DNA of 64,000 bases from Terana coerulea (GCA_024811115.1 JAKOGH010000709.1:1-64000); one strand, 5' to 3'. Numbered from the stretch's first letter, positions 23,229-35,260 are shown. Translations and numbers: made by a program. Notes: generated from the letters alone by a model not told the origin.

Positions 23229-23773
23229 CAGTGCTTTGCATAACAAATGACAGTCGCCGAAATTTCGTTGCTTGTTTGTCCTGTACAAACATTCCCTTAT
23301 TAGGTGAAAATGATCGTCACATCCAGAGCTCATTTGTCACTCGTCTTCAGCTCTGGGAGTGCTGCCAAGGTGCGTTCAGCAATACACAAGAGGCAGTATA
23401 AGAGCATATTAGCTGTGATAAATATCACGATAAGTGCCTCAAAATGGGGCCGGCACTCTCTGATTTTGGCAGGGACTCAGAATTGGAGCTTTTGGCCAAT
23501 TCCTGCTCAATACAGGCATGGTATATACTGTAGCTAATATGCTCTATAATGCACAAGTTGTAGTTGCACCGTAGAGGATGCTGTAGGTGAACAACAGCAA
23601 GTGTAAACCCTAAAGGACATGGTAGAGACATTGGTCGTGACTATCACGCTGCATTGCTCAAGCCAGGCATGGTGACTGGATGTGACGATCATTTTCACCT
23701 AATAAGGGAATATTTGTACAGGACAAACAAGCGACAAAATTTCAGCGACTGTCGTTTGTTATGCAAAGCACTA
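23229..23773. mobile_element. TA-flanked MITE with about 95-bp inverted arms
   Basis: The left arm (23229-23326) and right arm (about 23680-23773) are reverse complements over about 95 bp. Both contain AGTGCTTTGCATAACAAA and CCCTTATTAGGTGAAAATGA. The dinucleotide TA flanks both ends (23227-23228 and 23774-23775), with one mismatch at the first TIR base (C against T). The 545-bp size and TA target fit a Tc1/mariner-type MITE. A second, inner palindrome (GAGCATATTAGCT against AGCTAATATGCTC) lies near 23402 and 23532. No transposase is present. Confidence 0.75.
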
Positions 23774-24302
23774 TAAGCAGTGGTTGGTACTTCCGACCAC
23801 TACGTGCTTAAATATAAGTTAATGATAGTACCTAACATTTGTGTGTCGCGAAAGACGAGCTCAATGTATAACCAGAACAAGCGGATCAGAGTGGATGGGG
23901 AATAGATGATAGAATACATACGAGGGAGGGCGATGAAGGCCAACTCAAGTAGACCTCACAGAATAGGCAGGCAGATGCCAATACTTGTCCTCAATGACCA
24001 AGTTAGTATTGCTACTATGTACAATGTATCAATACATACCTTGTCCCCAATAACCAAGAGGTCGAGATGAGGGACAAGGCTAAAGAGTCCAAAGTGCTAA
24101 GTGTCCGAGAACGTGGTAAGAATTGAGCCACATTTGGGCGCTAAGCGCTGGGATCATCGGAATGAAGTCTAGAAGCTCTAGGGCTGCTACCAGGCCATGT
24201 ATCTGTGCTAAATAAATGCAGGGAGAATGAGAAATAATACTACATATGTGTGTCTGTCTGCAACATTGCGCATGCATAAACCACATGTATTAAAACAATG
24301 TG

Positions 24303-24374
24303 CCACGTTTAGAATTCGAACCAATATCATTCTGTCAAATTACATGTACCTTACTGACTAAGCCACCAGACTAC
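24303..24374 (-). other. tRNA-like segment with A and B boxes
   Basis: On the minus strand the A-box-like TGGCTTAGTCAGTAAGG is followed at suitable spacing by the B box GGTTCGAATTC. The 5' and 3' ends do not pair as an acceptor stem, so I read it as a tRNA-derived SINE head or a tRNA pseudogene and not a working tRNA. Confidence 0.5.
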
Positions 24375-24489
24375 ATGAAATTCCTTAATGTTACTGTACT
24401 GTATACAGTATTTTGAAGTCATACAAACTGAAGACACCTAAGGACTGTGCTTACTGAGTATACTTGCCCTGTCAATAATTGCATGTGCG

Positions 24490-24765
24490 AGTGGATAGTA
24501 TCTGTCATCTGATACTATCCCTTTGCACACCAGTATCCATTGGCACATTGGTATCTAACCGCACATACTATCTATTCTCCGGTAGCATACAACAGCAGAT
24601 ACTATTTGACACTAGATACTATTCACTAGCATGGTAGTATCCAATGCCGGATACTATCCAGATACTATCCCCTACCTCGATAATATCCACCGGCCGGATA
24701 GTATCCAAACATTTGGTAGTATCTATTACTCGATAGTATCCACTAATGGATACCATCTGTTCAGC
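24490..24765. repeat. Dense array of GGATACTATC / GATAGTATCC words in both orientations
   Basis: About 15 copies or near-copies of the 10-mer GGATACTATC and its complement GATAGTATCC lie in about 275 bp, with uneven spacing of roughly 10-30 bp. Variants include GATACTATTT, GGTAGTATCC and GATAATATCC. Adjacent opposite copies form small hairpins. There is no ORF. Confidence 0.75.
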
Positions 24766-26649
24766 CAGTGCATAGAGGTCAGTCAGTATCTTAAGTAGCA
24801 CACTAGCCGCATATAATGTGGAGATGTAACACTGATGTACACTTGTAGCTGGTGCTAGGCCAGGCTTTTGTGGGAGGCCACTCTGCCATGTAGCTGCCAC
24901 GGCTGCCTTCTGTGCCGGCGTTAGCAGCTGGTAGCTTCGGCACACTTTCACTCGCTGCTGGAGGTTTGGCTGCAGACGTCACCAGTGCTGCATAGGCGAG
25001 TGCAAGTACTAGCACCGGCGTACTGCCCACCACCTTTATTCTGCACGCTAACACACTACACTGCCACCACATCGACATCAAACCTCTATCAAACTATTTT
25101 ATAGCGGCTCCATCCTTCGGTAGTGCTAATACATTTTATAGCGACTGTTTGGCAAGTGACATCAACGATTTGATCAACATCATTGCCGATCAGCAGCGCG
25201 CCCTCATGATCAACTATGTAAACAGTTTTGTCGCGCGACTACCACAGGACACCAAAACTTGTCAGCGAGTGTATCATCAATGTGAAAGAAAGCGTGAGCC
25301 TCATAAGGGCTCAGCTGCACAACATTTAGAATCCAGTTAGCTTAACAGCTGCCCTATGTACCCGGCAGAATGCCTTGCCAAAGCTTACGGCTGCTTCCTG
25401 GTGCTCCATCACTGCCCTATGCGGAAGTTAATGTTAAAACTGAGCTCGCTACAAGCTATGCTAACTTGTTCTGCAGATATTACAGCTGCAGTTGCAGGCT
25501 TTGTCATTGCCAACTATTCTATCAGCGGTGGTGGCGGCGTTGTGTTCTTCAGCAGTCTTCTTACCATTATCGCTCTCTGCCTACAGTGCCCAAATCTTGC
25601 TGTTCCCCGATGCTAGAGCTAATACCGGACACCCTGACAATGGCACAGCACTCAGTGAGTTAACAACAATCGTCAGCAGGTTCATACCTCTATCTGCGCC
25701 CGTTTACCATGATGGAGGCTTATTAGAACATCTGCCTGTATTTTTGACCTCTCTGCGTTGGCACTACATGCCAGCTATGGGCCCTATGTAGACGTACCTG
25801 TGTGCTAATCGGCATAACACTTTGCATCTCACCAATTAGAGGCAGACATTTTAAAGTACACATGTTTGTGGTTGCGTGGCCTAGGTAGATAGTGATATGC
25901 AATACCACATGTGTGGCCTGCCATCAGCCCTCTTTGCAGGAACAATGAGGAAACATCAACATACTAGAAGACCAGGTGCGATAACCCTTGCAGCACCAGT
26001 GCGCAAGCTCCCGGTTCCCAAATATGGATGGTCTCATGCATGCGTTGCTTCACCTCCGGGCACACCTGCACATAGCAAAATTCACAATAACCCACATATA
26101 TGTCATTCTACCATGGATACCAAGAAATTTTATTACAATTTTACACATGCAGGTACAGTATCACTACATTTAAGTGCTAGTTGAAGCCACATGGCCCACT
26201 GCTGTCTGCACTCAACCCTGCTCATACCAATTCAAACTGATGGCAATCGAAGCCGATTTTGCAACTTACTAGGCCACATTCGCATGGCAAGAACACGGAT
26301 TTGGTTACTGACGCCCCCACGCATGATGATGTTCACCAGCGCATTTGTGACATAGTTGGCAGGCAGCAGCTCCCAGAAAGAATAATAGTCTGCCGGACCG
26401 TCTGCTGGGGTCAATCACGACTGGCAGTAGCAGCTTACCCGTATCCGCACTGTCCATGACAGTCATCTCAAATATATCCATCTTCATTTCCTTCCACTGA
26501 GTTTGCCTCCACTCTTCATCCTAGTCCACTAGGCTTCGCAAGCAATGTCCATTCCAAAAGCCTTCCTCTACACATCTGTCCTAGTACTTCAACAGAAATG
26601 GCAAATCAAAGACCCTCTTGACCTCAACCCTCTTGACCATGTCCTGCTG
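24766..26649. other. No recognisable gene; short decayed coding-like stretches
   Basis: Short open stretches occur, for example near 25155-25250 on the plus strand (SDINDLINIIADQQRALMIN) and 26305-26487 on the minus strand. They are interrupted within 60-100 codons and match no family I know. No transposon ends were found, and the stretch is bounded on the right by large TIR repeat copy A. Confidence 0.4.
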
Positions 26650-27532
26650 CATCTGAAAAAACCCTTCCTTCTAATCTGTGCTTTATACTTCTTTTTTAGT
26701 GCTAAGTTGTCCATCATGCTCTTTTTCACTTTTTGTGAAAATGCTTTTAAAATACAGCTCATTTAGCTAATTTACCTCTATTAGCTTGCTAGACAGTTTT
26801 TGCCTTTTTAACATTCTAACCTGCTACTTGTTAATGGCTTTTTACTACCTAACTGACTTTTCATCACTTACCAATGCCTTATTATATTCTTTCATTAGCT
26901 CATTTACTAAATTTCTTTTTGCCTAATTTCTCACTATTTCATATTTTATCAATAGCTTATCATTATCTTCTTACTTACTTGCTTGTTATTTGTGCTATAT
27001 TTATGACATTACTTAGAGCTTATAATACTTATTTTGCTATTGCTTTTATTTATTATTTAAACCCTTATTATGATATTGTTTTCAGCTAATTTAGTTCTTT
27101 CCCTCCCTTTTTGTTTGCTAATCAGCTAATGCATATACTTATACTATTACACTTTTAGAGTTAATACAGGTACAGTTCCTTATTTTAGCCTAGTTAGCAT
27201 ATAAATGCATATTGAATTTCTTATTAGTCTAGTTTTTAAAGTGCACAAAGCCTTAAAGATGTTATCAATAATAAGTCTGGAGTTTTTCAATATTACCTTT
27301 ATAACCCAGTATAAAAGCTCTATATAACTGCCAAAAAGGAGCTGCTTATGTTTGGATTGTCTATTTTTATATATATAATAGCCACAATTGAACAACATGT
27401 TGTAATCACTTTTAAATATTATAACAGCCCTAAAAGAGTGACTGCTTTATAAATGATTAAGACCATCCATTATGTATGTTTTTGTTGACGGGTTAGGCTA
27501 AAAAGGACAATGATAAAATATCAATACAATGC

Positions 27533-27604
27533 ACATACAAGGACTCGAACCCAGGACCACCTTGATTAACACACCCAAAAGTTAACAACTGCACCATAGC
27601 AGCT
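27533..27604 (-). other. tRNA-like segment inside repeat copy A
   Basis: On the minus strand an A-box-like TATGGTGCAGTTGTT and a B box GGTTCGAGTCC are spaced as in a tRNA gene. The acceptor ends do not pair. The same segment exists in copy B (40828-40900), so it belongs to the repeat family and could serve as an internal Pol III promoter. Confidence 0.6.
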
Positions 27605-27984
27605 TAGCTGTATACTTGCATGCATTATTGATGACTGACAAGGCCTGTTGAAATGCCTCAACATCTCTGAGGCCTTCGCATTTAGCACCACCTTCATCCC
27701 CTCAGTTTCCTATTCTTAACCGACGCGTCAGCTGCATCGCAATCATTTACTACGCCCACTAGGACCCAAGCGACACTACAACGACAACAGAGGGTCAGGT
27801 GATGGATAGAGCAAGGCCATGAAGGGGAGGGGCTTCTCTGCAAACAAGGTACGTGGCCGTCTTGCCGTATTCACCACTACTACCTAGAACCGTCCACGGC
27901 CGTGCATGCACGGCTTATGGACAGTGGTTTTGTAAGTAGGCACCACAGCCCCTTGGAGTAACGAACAACGCGTGCGAAGCGCCC

Positions 27985-28960
27985 CATGTAGTCAAGCACA
28001 ACTCAACATGCCCAACGCCAGCAGGTGAGTGTGACGCCAACACACAAGAAGCCAGTATGCATGACACAACGCGTATAATAGAAATGGCTGCACAACAACG
28101 CACGCATGGTGGCGACGGACGCGTACAACGCCAACGCCAGTGCATGGGGCATGGCAAAGCATGGCACGTGTAGGCTGATGTAGGTAAGCACACCACTGTT
28201 ACAAAGAGCCGACACATGACCCAAGGACCAGGGCAGCAGGATATACAGATGCGACACTGAAGAATGCAGCGCGCGCACCATGCCGATGCTGGCGCGCGGG
28301 ACGTAGCAAAAGCATGACACGCGCAAACCAATGCAGGCAAGCGCGACACCAATGCACAAGAGGCCAGAGCGCGTACAGTACAATGCGCATGATATGCAAG
28401 GCAGGACAACAGCGCACACACATACAGTGCCGATAGATGCGCACCACGCCAACGCCGGCACGCAAGACATGGCAAAGCACGGCATGCGCAGACCGATGCA
28501 CGAGAAGCCGGGCGCACATGGCACGAAGGGTGTGGTAACGATGTATGCACAGCGGCAGCAGATGCACACAATGCCAACGCCCGGTGGGCAGGACGTGGTG
28601 AAGTCTGACGCGCGGGTTAGCGCGACACCAATGCCCAGGAAGCTGGCACACACAACACGAAGGGTGTGGCAACGACATACGTCGCATGCACAGTGTCAAT
28701 AGATATGCATCACACCAACGCCGGTGTGCGAGATGTGGCGAAGCACAGCACGTGCAGGCCAATGCAGGCAAGCATGCCACCAATACAAAGGGCCAGCGCA
28801 TGACGCTGAAAACCAGGGCAGCAATGTGCATGAGTGCAATGCCAACAAATGCAGCATGCACACTACGCCAGCACCAGTGCGTGGAACATAGTGAAGCACA
28901 ACGCGCACAGACTGACGCTGATAAGTGCACCCCCATCAGAAAGGGCTGTTGCATGACACG
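27985..28960. repeat. Minisatellite-like block in copy A
   Basis: Six or seven diverged units begin with versions of CCAACGCCGGCGCGCAGGAC followed by GTGGCGAAGCACG (starts near 28116, 28279, 28444, 28570, 28712 and 28866). Spacing is about 125-165 bp. Long frames of up to 251 codons, rich in Cys, Ala, His and Arg, are by-products of the repeats and not genes. Confidence 0.75.
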
Positions 28961-29409
28961 AGGGGCAGGGTAGCAGTTTATGTAATTATATTACTGACAA
29001 ATACAACACATAGGCAAGTACAGTACCTGGTGTGCAGGTTTGTCTGCACAGTATGAGTAGTTTGGTATGTTAGGTAGTTTAGTTTTGTGTGTAGATAACT
29101 AGACATAGAATATAATGTATTAGTCCAGATTAGCAGGGGGATTTCTCAGATGACTAGTCAAGCAGTAGTGATATTATAGCTGCATGTAAGGAACAAAATA
29201 GAACAGTAAGACACAGAATAGCAGAGAAGTAGTGCTAATTGCCCTAATATATAGAATAATTAAGACAATTAGCAAAGGACCTCACTAAACTGCCTTATTG
29301 GCCTTATGCATCTATTTATCTAGTTGTGTTACTTTGATGCTTATATGCAAAGAATTAGTGCTTATCAGTAGGCATTAGGTAGAAATAGTAGGGGTTTTTT
29401 TTCCAGATG

Positions 29410-29584
29410 TGTGAGCCTTCGCATGCTGACCAACTGGCAATTGCCACTGGTGGAGCAGCAAGCTGAGCAACCACTTTGCAGGGGATACTTAGCACCTTCT
29501 GCACAGCGTTGTGAGAGGCTGACCCAGTGACTGTTGTATTCAATGGAGGCGACCGCTGTAACCCTACCTCGCATGAGACTGAAG
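29410..29584. other. Spacer between repeat copy A and the plus-strand chromovirus
   Basis: About 175 bp without ORF or repeat. It separates the right TIR of copy A from the 5' LTR of the next retrotransposon. Confidence 0.5.
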
Positions 29585-30101
29585 TGTCATAAATTTCCCT
29601 CAGCGCTATTCCACAGCGCTTAGAGTGTAACATCAAGTCACAGGACACGTCACCAAGCTGTCACATAGCGTTACAAGATGCTAGATCAGTTTGCCATGTG
29701 CTTGTCGCATGGACATCAGGGATATGCCTTATACGGACATAGGATCCTGGACTTTGGTCTGGAACTGTTCTGGACTATGACATCATGGACTGATAGTGTA
29801 CAGTAGCTCAATTAGGACATCTAGATAGTGTTGATGTTAGCATGATAGCTAGGTCAGATCTGATAAGGGAGTTAGAGCGGTGGTATGCTTTGGAGCCTTA
29901 GTCAGACATCACCTAACTATATCAGTCAGCATATGGTATTGAAGGTCTTAGATAGTGTCTGGGGTCCCTCTATACATATATATAAGGAGGCTGGTCTGTG
30001 GTCTAAAACCCTAGACTCAATAACATTGTTGATTCATATCTACTCTACTAGCTCTACTCAAGTCCCTCTGCTTTCTCCACCTCTTTCAAGTCATCCCAGC
30101 A
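29585..30101 (+). repeat. 5' LTR of the plus-strand chromovirus
   Basis: It pairs with 37263-37800 at about 90% or more by eye. A TATA-rich word (TATACATATATATAAGG) near 29970 is a likely promoter TATA for the element. The right LTR has an additional insertion of about 20 bp (a TCAGTATGA repeat near 37463) and other small gaps. Confidence 0.9.
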
Positions 30102-30778
30102 GGTGAGTATTGTAGTTTTGTGATAGTTTGTTGAGTCTGCTTTGCTGCTTGTTGTTGCTGTTAAGGGCAATAAGCAAGACCTTTGTTGCAGTGTTATGCG
30201 GCATACATATTGTTATGCATAGTGTGTCAAAATGAACACTGTTGCTACATGGGTTCTGGGGGATCTTGCCAATGTTCTGCAAAGAACTAAGGCTATGAGC
30301 TAGTCGCCGTCAGGGACTATGCTCTGTATCGTTGAAAAGCACCATGGCTTAGGCTGTGGGCTGCCATTATAGCAGCATGCTAATCTTCATGCCGATCCTC
30401 AGGCGTAAAGAGGTGCTCGCTGCGCTGTATAGCGTAGAGCAACATTCTGATGTGACTTACCTTTGGGTAGTTACGGCTATGAGCCTTCGGGTGTTGACAG
30501 CAAACCAGTTTGGGGCGAGCATAGAGTCAATGTAATATTGGCTCGAAAACCTTTGCTGCACGGCTGGAACCCTGTCAGAGACCCTCATACCGCTCTTGAT
30601 TGAGTTGGTACCTCCAGACCTGGTGAGAGAAACCAGGCCGTTGTCGACACTACCGATTGTATGCATTAAGACCGCACGACCTCAACAGGTCATTCTGTTC
30701 GTTCACCATTTTCTGTACCGTGTTTGCTGAAATAGAGACCAGTACTGATGCCGTTGTTATGCAGCCATGCTGAAAGTA

Positions 30779-31500
30779 CTCCCTGCGTTCACTACCTATG
30801 CAAAGAACGAGCCTTTGGGCCTTCACAAGTGCATCTCTCCTTCAAAGGAGATCTGAGCCAAATACACCAACATTTGCAAGCCTCAAAAGGTCTACAACTC
30901 CAACATCTCTAAGCCGCACTCTTATCCTCTCACTTCTGAGGAGAGTAAGCAGCTTACGGAGGAGGCTCAGGCCAATGCGTTACTCAAGCGCATTGGGTCT
31001 TACACCCTGTTCAAGCAGCGTTGAAAAGAGCTGCTCAACCGCCTCTCCAACCCTTTGCCACCACTCATCGAACGACTCGCACCTCGCGAGAGTATCAGGT
31101 CCCTAAGCCGCCCCCAGCTAAGCTTCACTTTTGTCGAATGAAGCTACTCAAGCATTCTAACGAACTCCAGCTGATGCTCGAGGGCAACGAAAGTTCGCCT
31201 CGACCTGGTCTTTGAGAAACTCTACGAGAGGACTCACTGCAGGACACTAGTCACACTGAAAGGGTGCAGGTGCCTGAGGAAATTCGGAACAAGCTCTGGG
31301 GCTGGTACGACAAGTTTCAGAACGTCTATGAGAATCTGGACTCGGTGGGGCAGAAGTTGGATAATAAACAGTGGAGAGAGTTGACAGGCACATTGAAGCG
31401 TATTGGAAAGGTTTCATTTACGAACTTGAATGGTAGATTCACAGAGATTTGTAGTCAACTAGCAGCACTTGATGTAATAATCCCCAAGACTGCTAATTAA
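30779..31500 (+). pseudogene. Extra reading frame upstream of gag in chromovirus 2, unassigned
   Basis: Between the 5' LTR and gag the plus strand shows a decayed frame from about 30779 to 31130 (words such as KVYNSNISKPHSYPLTSEES and ANALLKRIGSYTLFKQR). It is interrupted by two TGA codons that look like former CGA. A second open stretch follows at 31264-31500 (VPEEIRNKLWGWYDKF, SVGQKLDNKQWRELTG). I recognise no domain. It might be a leader protein, an N-terminal part of Gag, or a captured host gene. Confidence 0.4.
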
Positions 31501-31606
31501 ACTCTGCATTTACTACTCGGAATAACTGGCTGGCATGCAACAACCGACTCGACCTTTTGTGTTCGAAGTTTAATTAAAAATTGGCACTAATATGAAGAGC
31601 AGAAAT

Positions 31607-32933
31607 GTCTTCTTTCACTAACTTTGTCCCTAACCACACTACAGAGGTCATTGCCGACCCTGTAGCAGCCCTCCTGCACAATGTCGACACTAACTTTGCT
31701 CGCTTCAGTGATGCACAGTTGGCAGTGATTCTCCACATAGCGCAGAATGCTTTTTCTCAGTCTGTTTGAATCAGCGCGGACTTTGCGCAAGGACATGTCA
31801 CTGACATGTCAGGCCACTTCAACTATGCGCATGACGCAACATACGAAGCAACTGATGACCAGCAGCACTGAATTGAGGAGCTGGAGAATATAGCTCTCGA
31901 GCAAGCCTCAAAGATTCGGTCTCTGGAAAAGCTTGTGAAAGCTTACAAGTCTATTGTTGAGGCCTACAAGGCCCAAGTTGACAAAATTCCTGCAGATGGA
32001 GGCAGTGGTGGGTGCGTCCCAAAGATGCCCAATCCTCCCACCTTCGATGGCGCGAAGAATAGCCTCGAAGAGTGGTTGAACCACATCACCTTGTACTGCG
32101 AGCATATGCAGATTGCAACAGACAAGCAACACATTGTCTTGTCCTCAGTCATCTGCGCGGCACTGCCGCAACTTACATGAAGTCCTATGCAAACAAGTTG
32201 CGAACAACCAGCCTATTGGCACATGGCTCGAATTTGTCAAGGAGATGCAGGGTATATACGAGCAGCGCAATGAGAAACAAGGTGCCAAGGAGGAACTCGA
32301 TAACCTCTGGAATAACAAGGATCTGGCCTGAAAGACTTTGTCCAATACGCAGAGAACTACAAAACTCTGGCCCAGACCGTGGAGTACCAGGACAAGCTGC
32401 GCATCAACAAGATTAAAGGAGTGCTTCCTCAGGATACACGCCAGACAATGGTCGTCCTGTCTCTTAGTGGCGCTGAGCCCAAGAAATGGGAAGCCTACCT
32501 TGATACTCTGTTGCAGCTATACAAGGAGCTCCAGTAAGAACGGTCGAAAAGTGCGGTGTTTGGCAACAACGGCACTAGCAAGAATATGGCGGAGGCAAAC
32601 GAGCAGTCAAAGGGTAAAGGCAAGGGCAAGGCGAAGGAAACCAACCAGGCAGAAACGTCCGGCAAACGCAAGTTCTGCCAAATCTGCTCTGGTAAGGGTA
32701 AAAGCTTGCGCGCCAAAACCCACAACACAAATGACTGCTACGACAATTTGAAGAATGCTAACTCTGGCAAAGGTACTTTGTTGTCATCCCCGTTATCCTC
32801 TAGCAACAACAACGGCAACAGGAACCAAAGCAGCAATGCTTCTGGTTTTGGTGGAAACTCTGGTTCCAAAGTCGAAGGGCAAGCCATCCTTCAGGAACCC
32901 TCTCATGGAGCTTTTGAGCTCTATGTCCGATGA
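31607..32933 (+). pseudogene. Gag remnant (element 2)
   Basis: The frame starts ATG at 31607 (MSSFTNFVPNHTTEV). It contains a coiled-coil-like part (IEELENIALEQASKI), the capsid region (PPTFDGAKNSLEEWLNHITL, then LRGTAATYMKSYANK) and a basic Ser/Asn/Gly-rich tail. The tail has one Cys/His cluster (CQICSGKGKSLRAKTHNTND) that is longer than a standard CCHC knuckle. TGA stops interrupt near 31768 and 31869, and there is a frame change near 32150 and another near 32330. It is therefore not translatable as one protein. Confidence 0.82.
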
Positions 32934-33169
32934 TGACGATAATGCTTCTCTCAGCAACATTGAAGTCAACTCAGCGAGCATCCATGAGCCGAGCAAATCT
33001 GAGCTTGCCAAAATGGAAGCAACCGAGCGCAGTAATGAACCTTGGTTAGGCCCAGGCAGATGTCCATAGGTTAATCACAGGACTCAGATGGATTTTCCCA
33101 GGGAATGTAGAGGCTAATGTCTGCAATCTACATTCGGAATGATACACCCCTTGTCGGCTCCAAGTAGAT

Positions 33170-34810
33170 TTGGACAGAGTAGTACTGGAATCTTGTATAA
33201 CTAGCATAGCTCGCAACAAGAAACATTCTTTTAGACTTCCAGTAATGCTTTGGGTGTATGGTTTTAAAGTGCAGGCCGAGGCTTTAGTGGACTCAGGTGC
33301 TACAATGAACTTCATTAATAAATCATTCGTTGAAAGAAATCATCTGGTAACTAATTGTATGGCAAAGTCTACGTGGGTCAACGTAACTAACGCAAATGGA
33401 ACTCCAAACCAAGCAGGACAAATTTGTGATTATGTCCGAGCTTATATTCAAATCGGTGGTCATAAGTCTACTTGCATACTGTATGTTACACAGTTAGACG
33501 ACAAAAACATGATGATTGGTTACAATTTCTTGTACCGACACAACTCCGAGATTGACTGGGAAAAAGGGGAATTGGAGTTTACCAGATGTCCTGAGAGCTG
33601 CATTACCAATCAAGCCCGTAAAATACGAGTCAGTGAAGCTGAAACTGACAAGCTTCAACTCGAGTCGGATCTTCCGTGGGAATCCTCCCTGGACGAATTT
33701 GGAGATGAGGATACAGATAATCCATTTATCAACTGGGTGAACATTGATGTCCTCAACGATTGCACACAAGCAGAAGTTATCGCGGCCATGTTTGACGAAA
33801 AGGGCGTGGACGAGGTCCTGGAGGACTCCGATAATGAAGACACTGTCAAGTGGAAGTCACACGTACCTGAATGGCTACATGAGTATGGCGACGTGTTCTC
33901 CAAGCACAAGTCAGAGCGCATGCCGGTACGCAAGATATACGATCATCCGATTGACTTTGTGGAAGGAGCCTCCCTTCCCAAGCCGGCTAAACTATACCTG
34001 CTGTCTTCCAAAGAGAAGAACTCTTTAGATGAATGGATCGATGAAGAAAAACGGAAAGGTTACATTCGACCTTCCAAGTCTCCAGTTGCAGCACCATTTT
34101 TCTTTGTCAAAAGCACGACAGTGGATTACGTCCGTGTATGGACTACCGCGCACTCAACGAGATTACTGTGAAGAACCGCTACCCAATCCCAAAGATTGCT
34201 GACCTGATTGACTCACTGTCTTAAGCATCTATCTTTACAAAGATTGACCTCTGGTGGGGCTATAATAACGTTCGAATTCATGAGGGGGATGAATGGAAAA
34301 TGGCATTTATCACAAAACGCGGTCTATTTGAGGCAACCGTCATGTATTTCGGATTTTCCAATGCACCAGCCACATTCCAAGCCATGATGAACAACATCCT
34401 GGGTGACTTGATTCGACAAGGACAAGTCATGGTGTATTTGGATGATATCTTGATTTTTGGCAATGATTTGAAAGAACATCGCATGCTTGTCAAAAAGTGC
34501 TGAAAGGCTTTGTGGCAACGATCTCTACGCAAAAGCGGAGAAGTGCTTCTTTGGGAAGGACCGGATTGAATATCTTGGCATGATTATCTCAAAGGGCAGC
34601 ATTGCGATAGACCCTGCAAAGGTGTCAGGAGTTCTTGAGTGGCCAGTATCAACTAAAGTCAAATATGTACAGGCTTTCTTAGGCTTTGCGAACTTCTATC
34701 GCAGGTTCATACAGGACTTTGCCAAGCTAGCCAGACCACTCACAGATCTAACAAAAAGGATCAACCTTGGGTTTGGGAAGCTGACCAACAAGTGGCATTT
34801 GAGGCGCTGA
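33170..34810 (+). pseudogene. Protease and reverse transcriptase (element 2), frame-broken
   Basis: The protease loop is ALVDSGATMNFINKSF at about 33280. The linker (HEYGDVFSKHKSERMP) and first RT blocks ([16 protein letters not shown]) follow in the same frame up to about 34110. After a frame change the RT continues as [20 protein letters not shown], a stop, FTKIDLWWGYNNVRI and FGFSNAPATFQAMMNN. It keeps the catalytic box VYLDDILIF near 34435. A further frame change near 34500 leads to the thumb and connection (AKAEKCFFGKDRIEYLG, LGFANFYRRFI). The catalytic motif is intact here, unlike in element 1. Confidence 0.9.
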
Positions 34811-35257
34811 AAAAGGCCTTCACTGCAGCACCCATACTACGTATTCCAGATGATGTAAACCCATTCAGACTATCGACCGATGCAAGTGACTTTGCAATTG
34901 GTGCAGTGCTGTCGCAACGGGATCCTGCTGATGAAATGTGGCACTCTGTTGCCTTCCACTCTAAGTCTCTCAACGTACACGAACGTAACTACGAGATTTA
35001 TGACAAAGAGTTGCCTGCTATTTCACGAGCTCTGGAAGAGTACAGACACTATTTGGAGGGACACCCGGGAAAAGTTCGAGATCTGGTCAGATCATCAAAA
35101 TCTGACTTATTTCCAAACAGCCCAAAAGTTGACATGGAGACAAGCGCGATGGGCTTTGTACCTAACGCAATTTAACTATTCTCTACATCACAAGCCTGAA
35201 AAACAATGCAAGCTAAAGACCCTTTGTCCAGGAGGCCAGATCATGAGGAAGGGGTAA
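34792..35257 (+). pseudogene. RNase H domain (element 2)
   Basis: The typical words are [38 protein letters not shown] and, after a frame change near 35070, [13 protein letters not shown]. The Asp of TDAS and the Glu of KEL are active-site positions and are present. It lies directly between the RT connection and the integrase. Confidence 0.87.
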
Positions 35258-35260
35258 AGC

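Larger units (their letters stand above)
26650..29409. mobile_element. Large TIR repeat, copy A (2.76 kb, non-autonomous)
   Basis: The ends are inverted repeats of about 16 bp (CATCTGAAAAAACCC at the left; CATCTGGAAAAAAAACCCC read inward from the right). They are flanked by the dinucleotide TG on both sides. The order inside is a very AT-rich segment (26650 to about 27500), a tRNA-like segment on the minus strand, a boundary near 27920, a minisatellite-like block (about 27985-28960) and an AT-rich tail with a block (about 29100-29390) nearly identical to copy B. No transposase is present. Copy B at 39941-42408 has the same order throughout. Compared with B, copy A shows many CG to TG or CA changes, most clearly in the minisatellite. 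Confidence 0.8.

Noticed and set aside
24490..24765. CRISPR-like array
   Set aside because: The words are only 10 bp, irregularly spaced and in both orientations, there are no cas genes, and the genome is fungal.
27915..28954. Long Cys/Ala/His/Arg-rich frames (up to 251 codons) on the minus strand
   Set aside because: They coincide with the minisatellite-like block, occur in several frames at once and vary between repeat copies, so they are by-products of the tandem units.
29585..29595. 5-bp target duplication for chromovirus 2
   Set aside because: The flanks TGAAG at the left and GGTGA or TCAGT at the right (depending on the LTR end) do not match.
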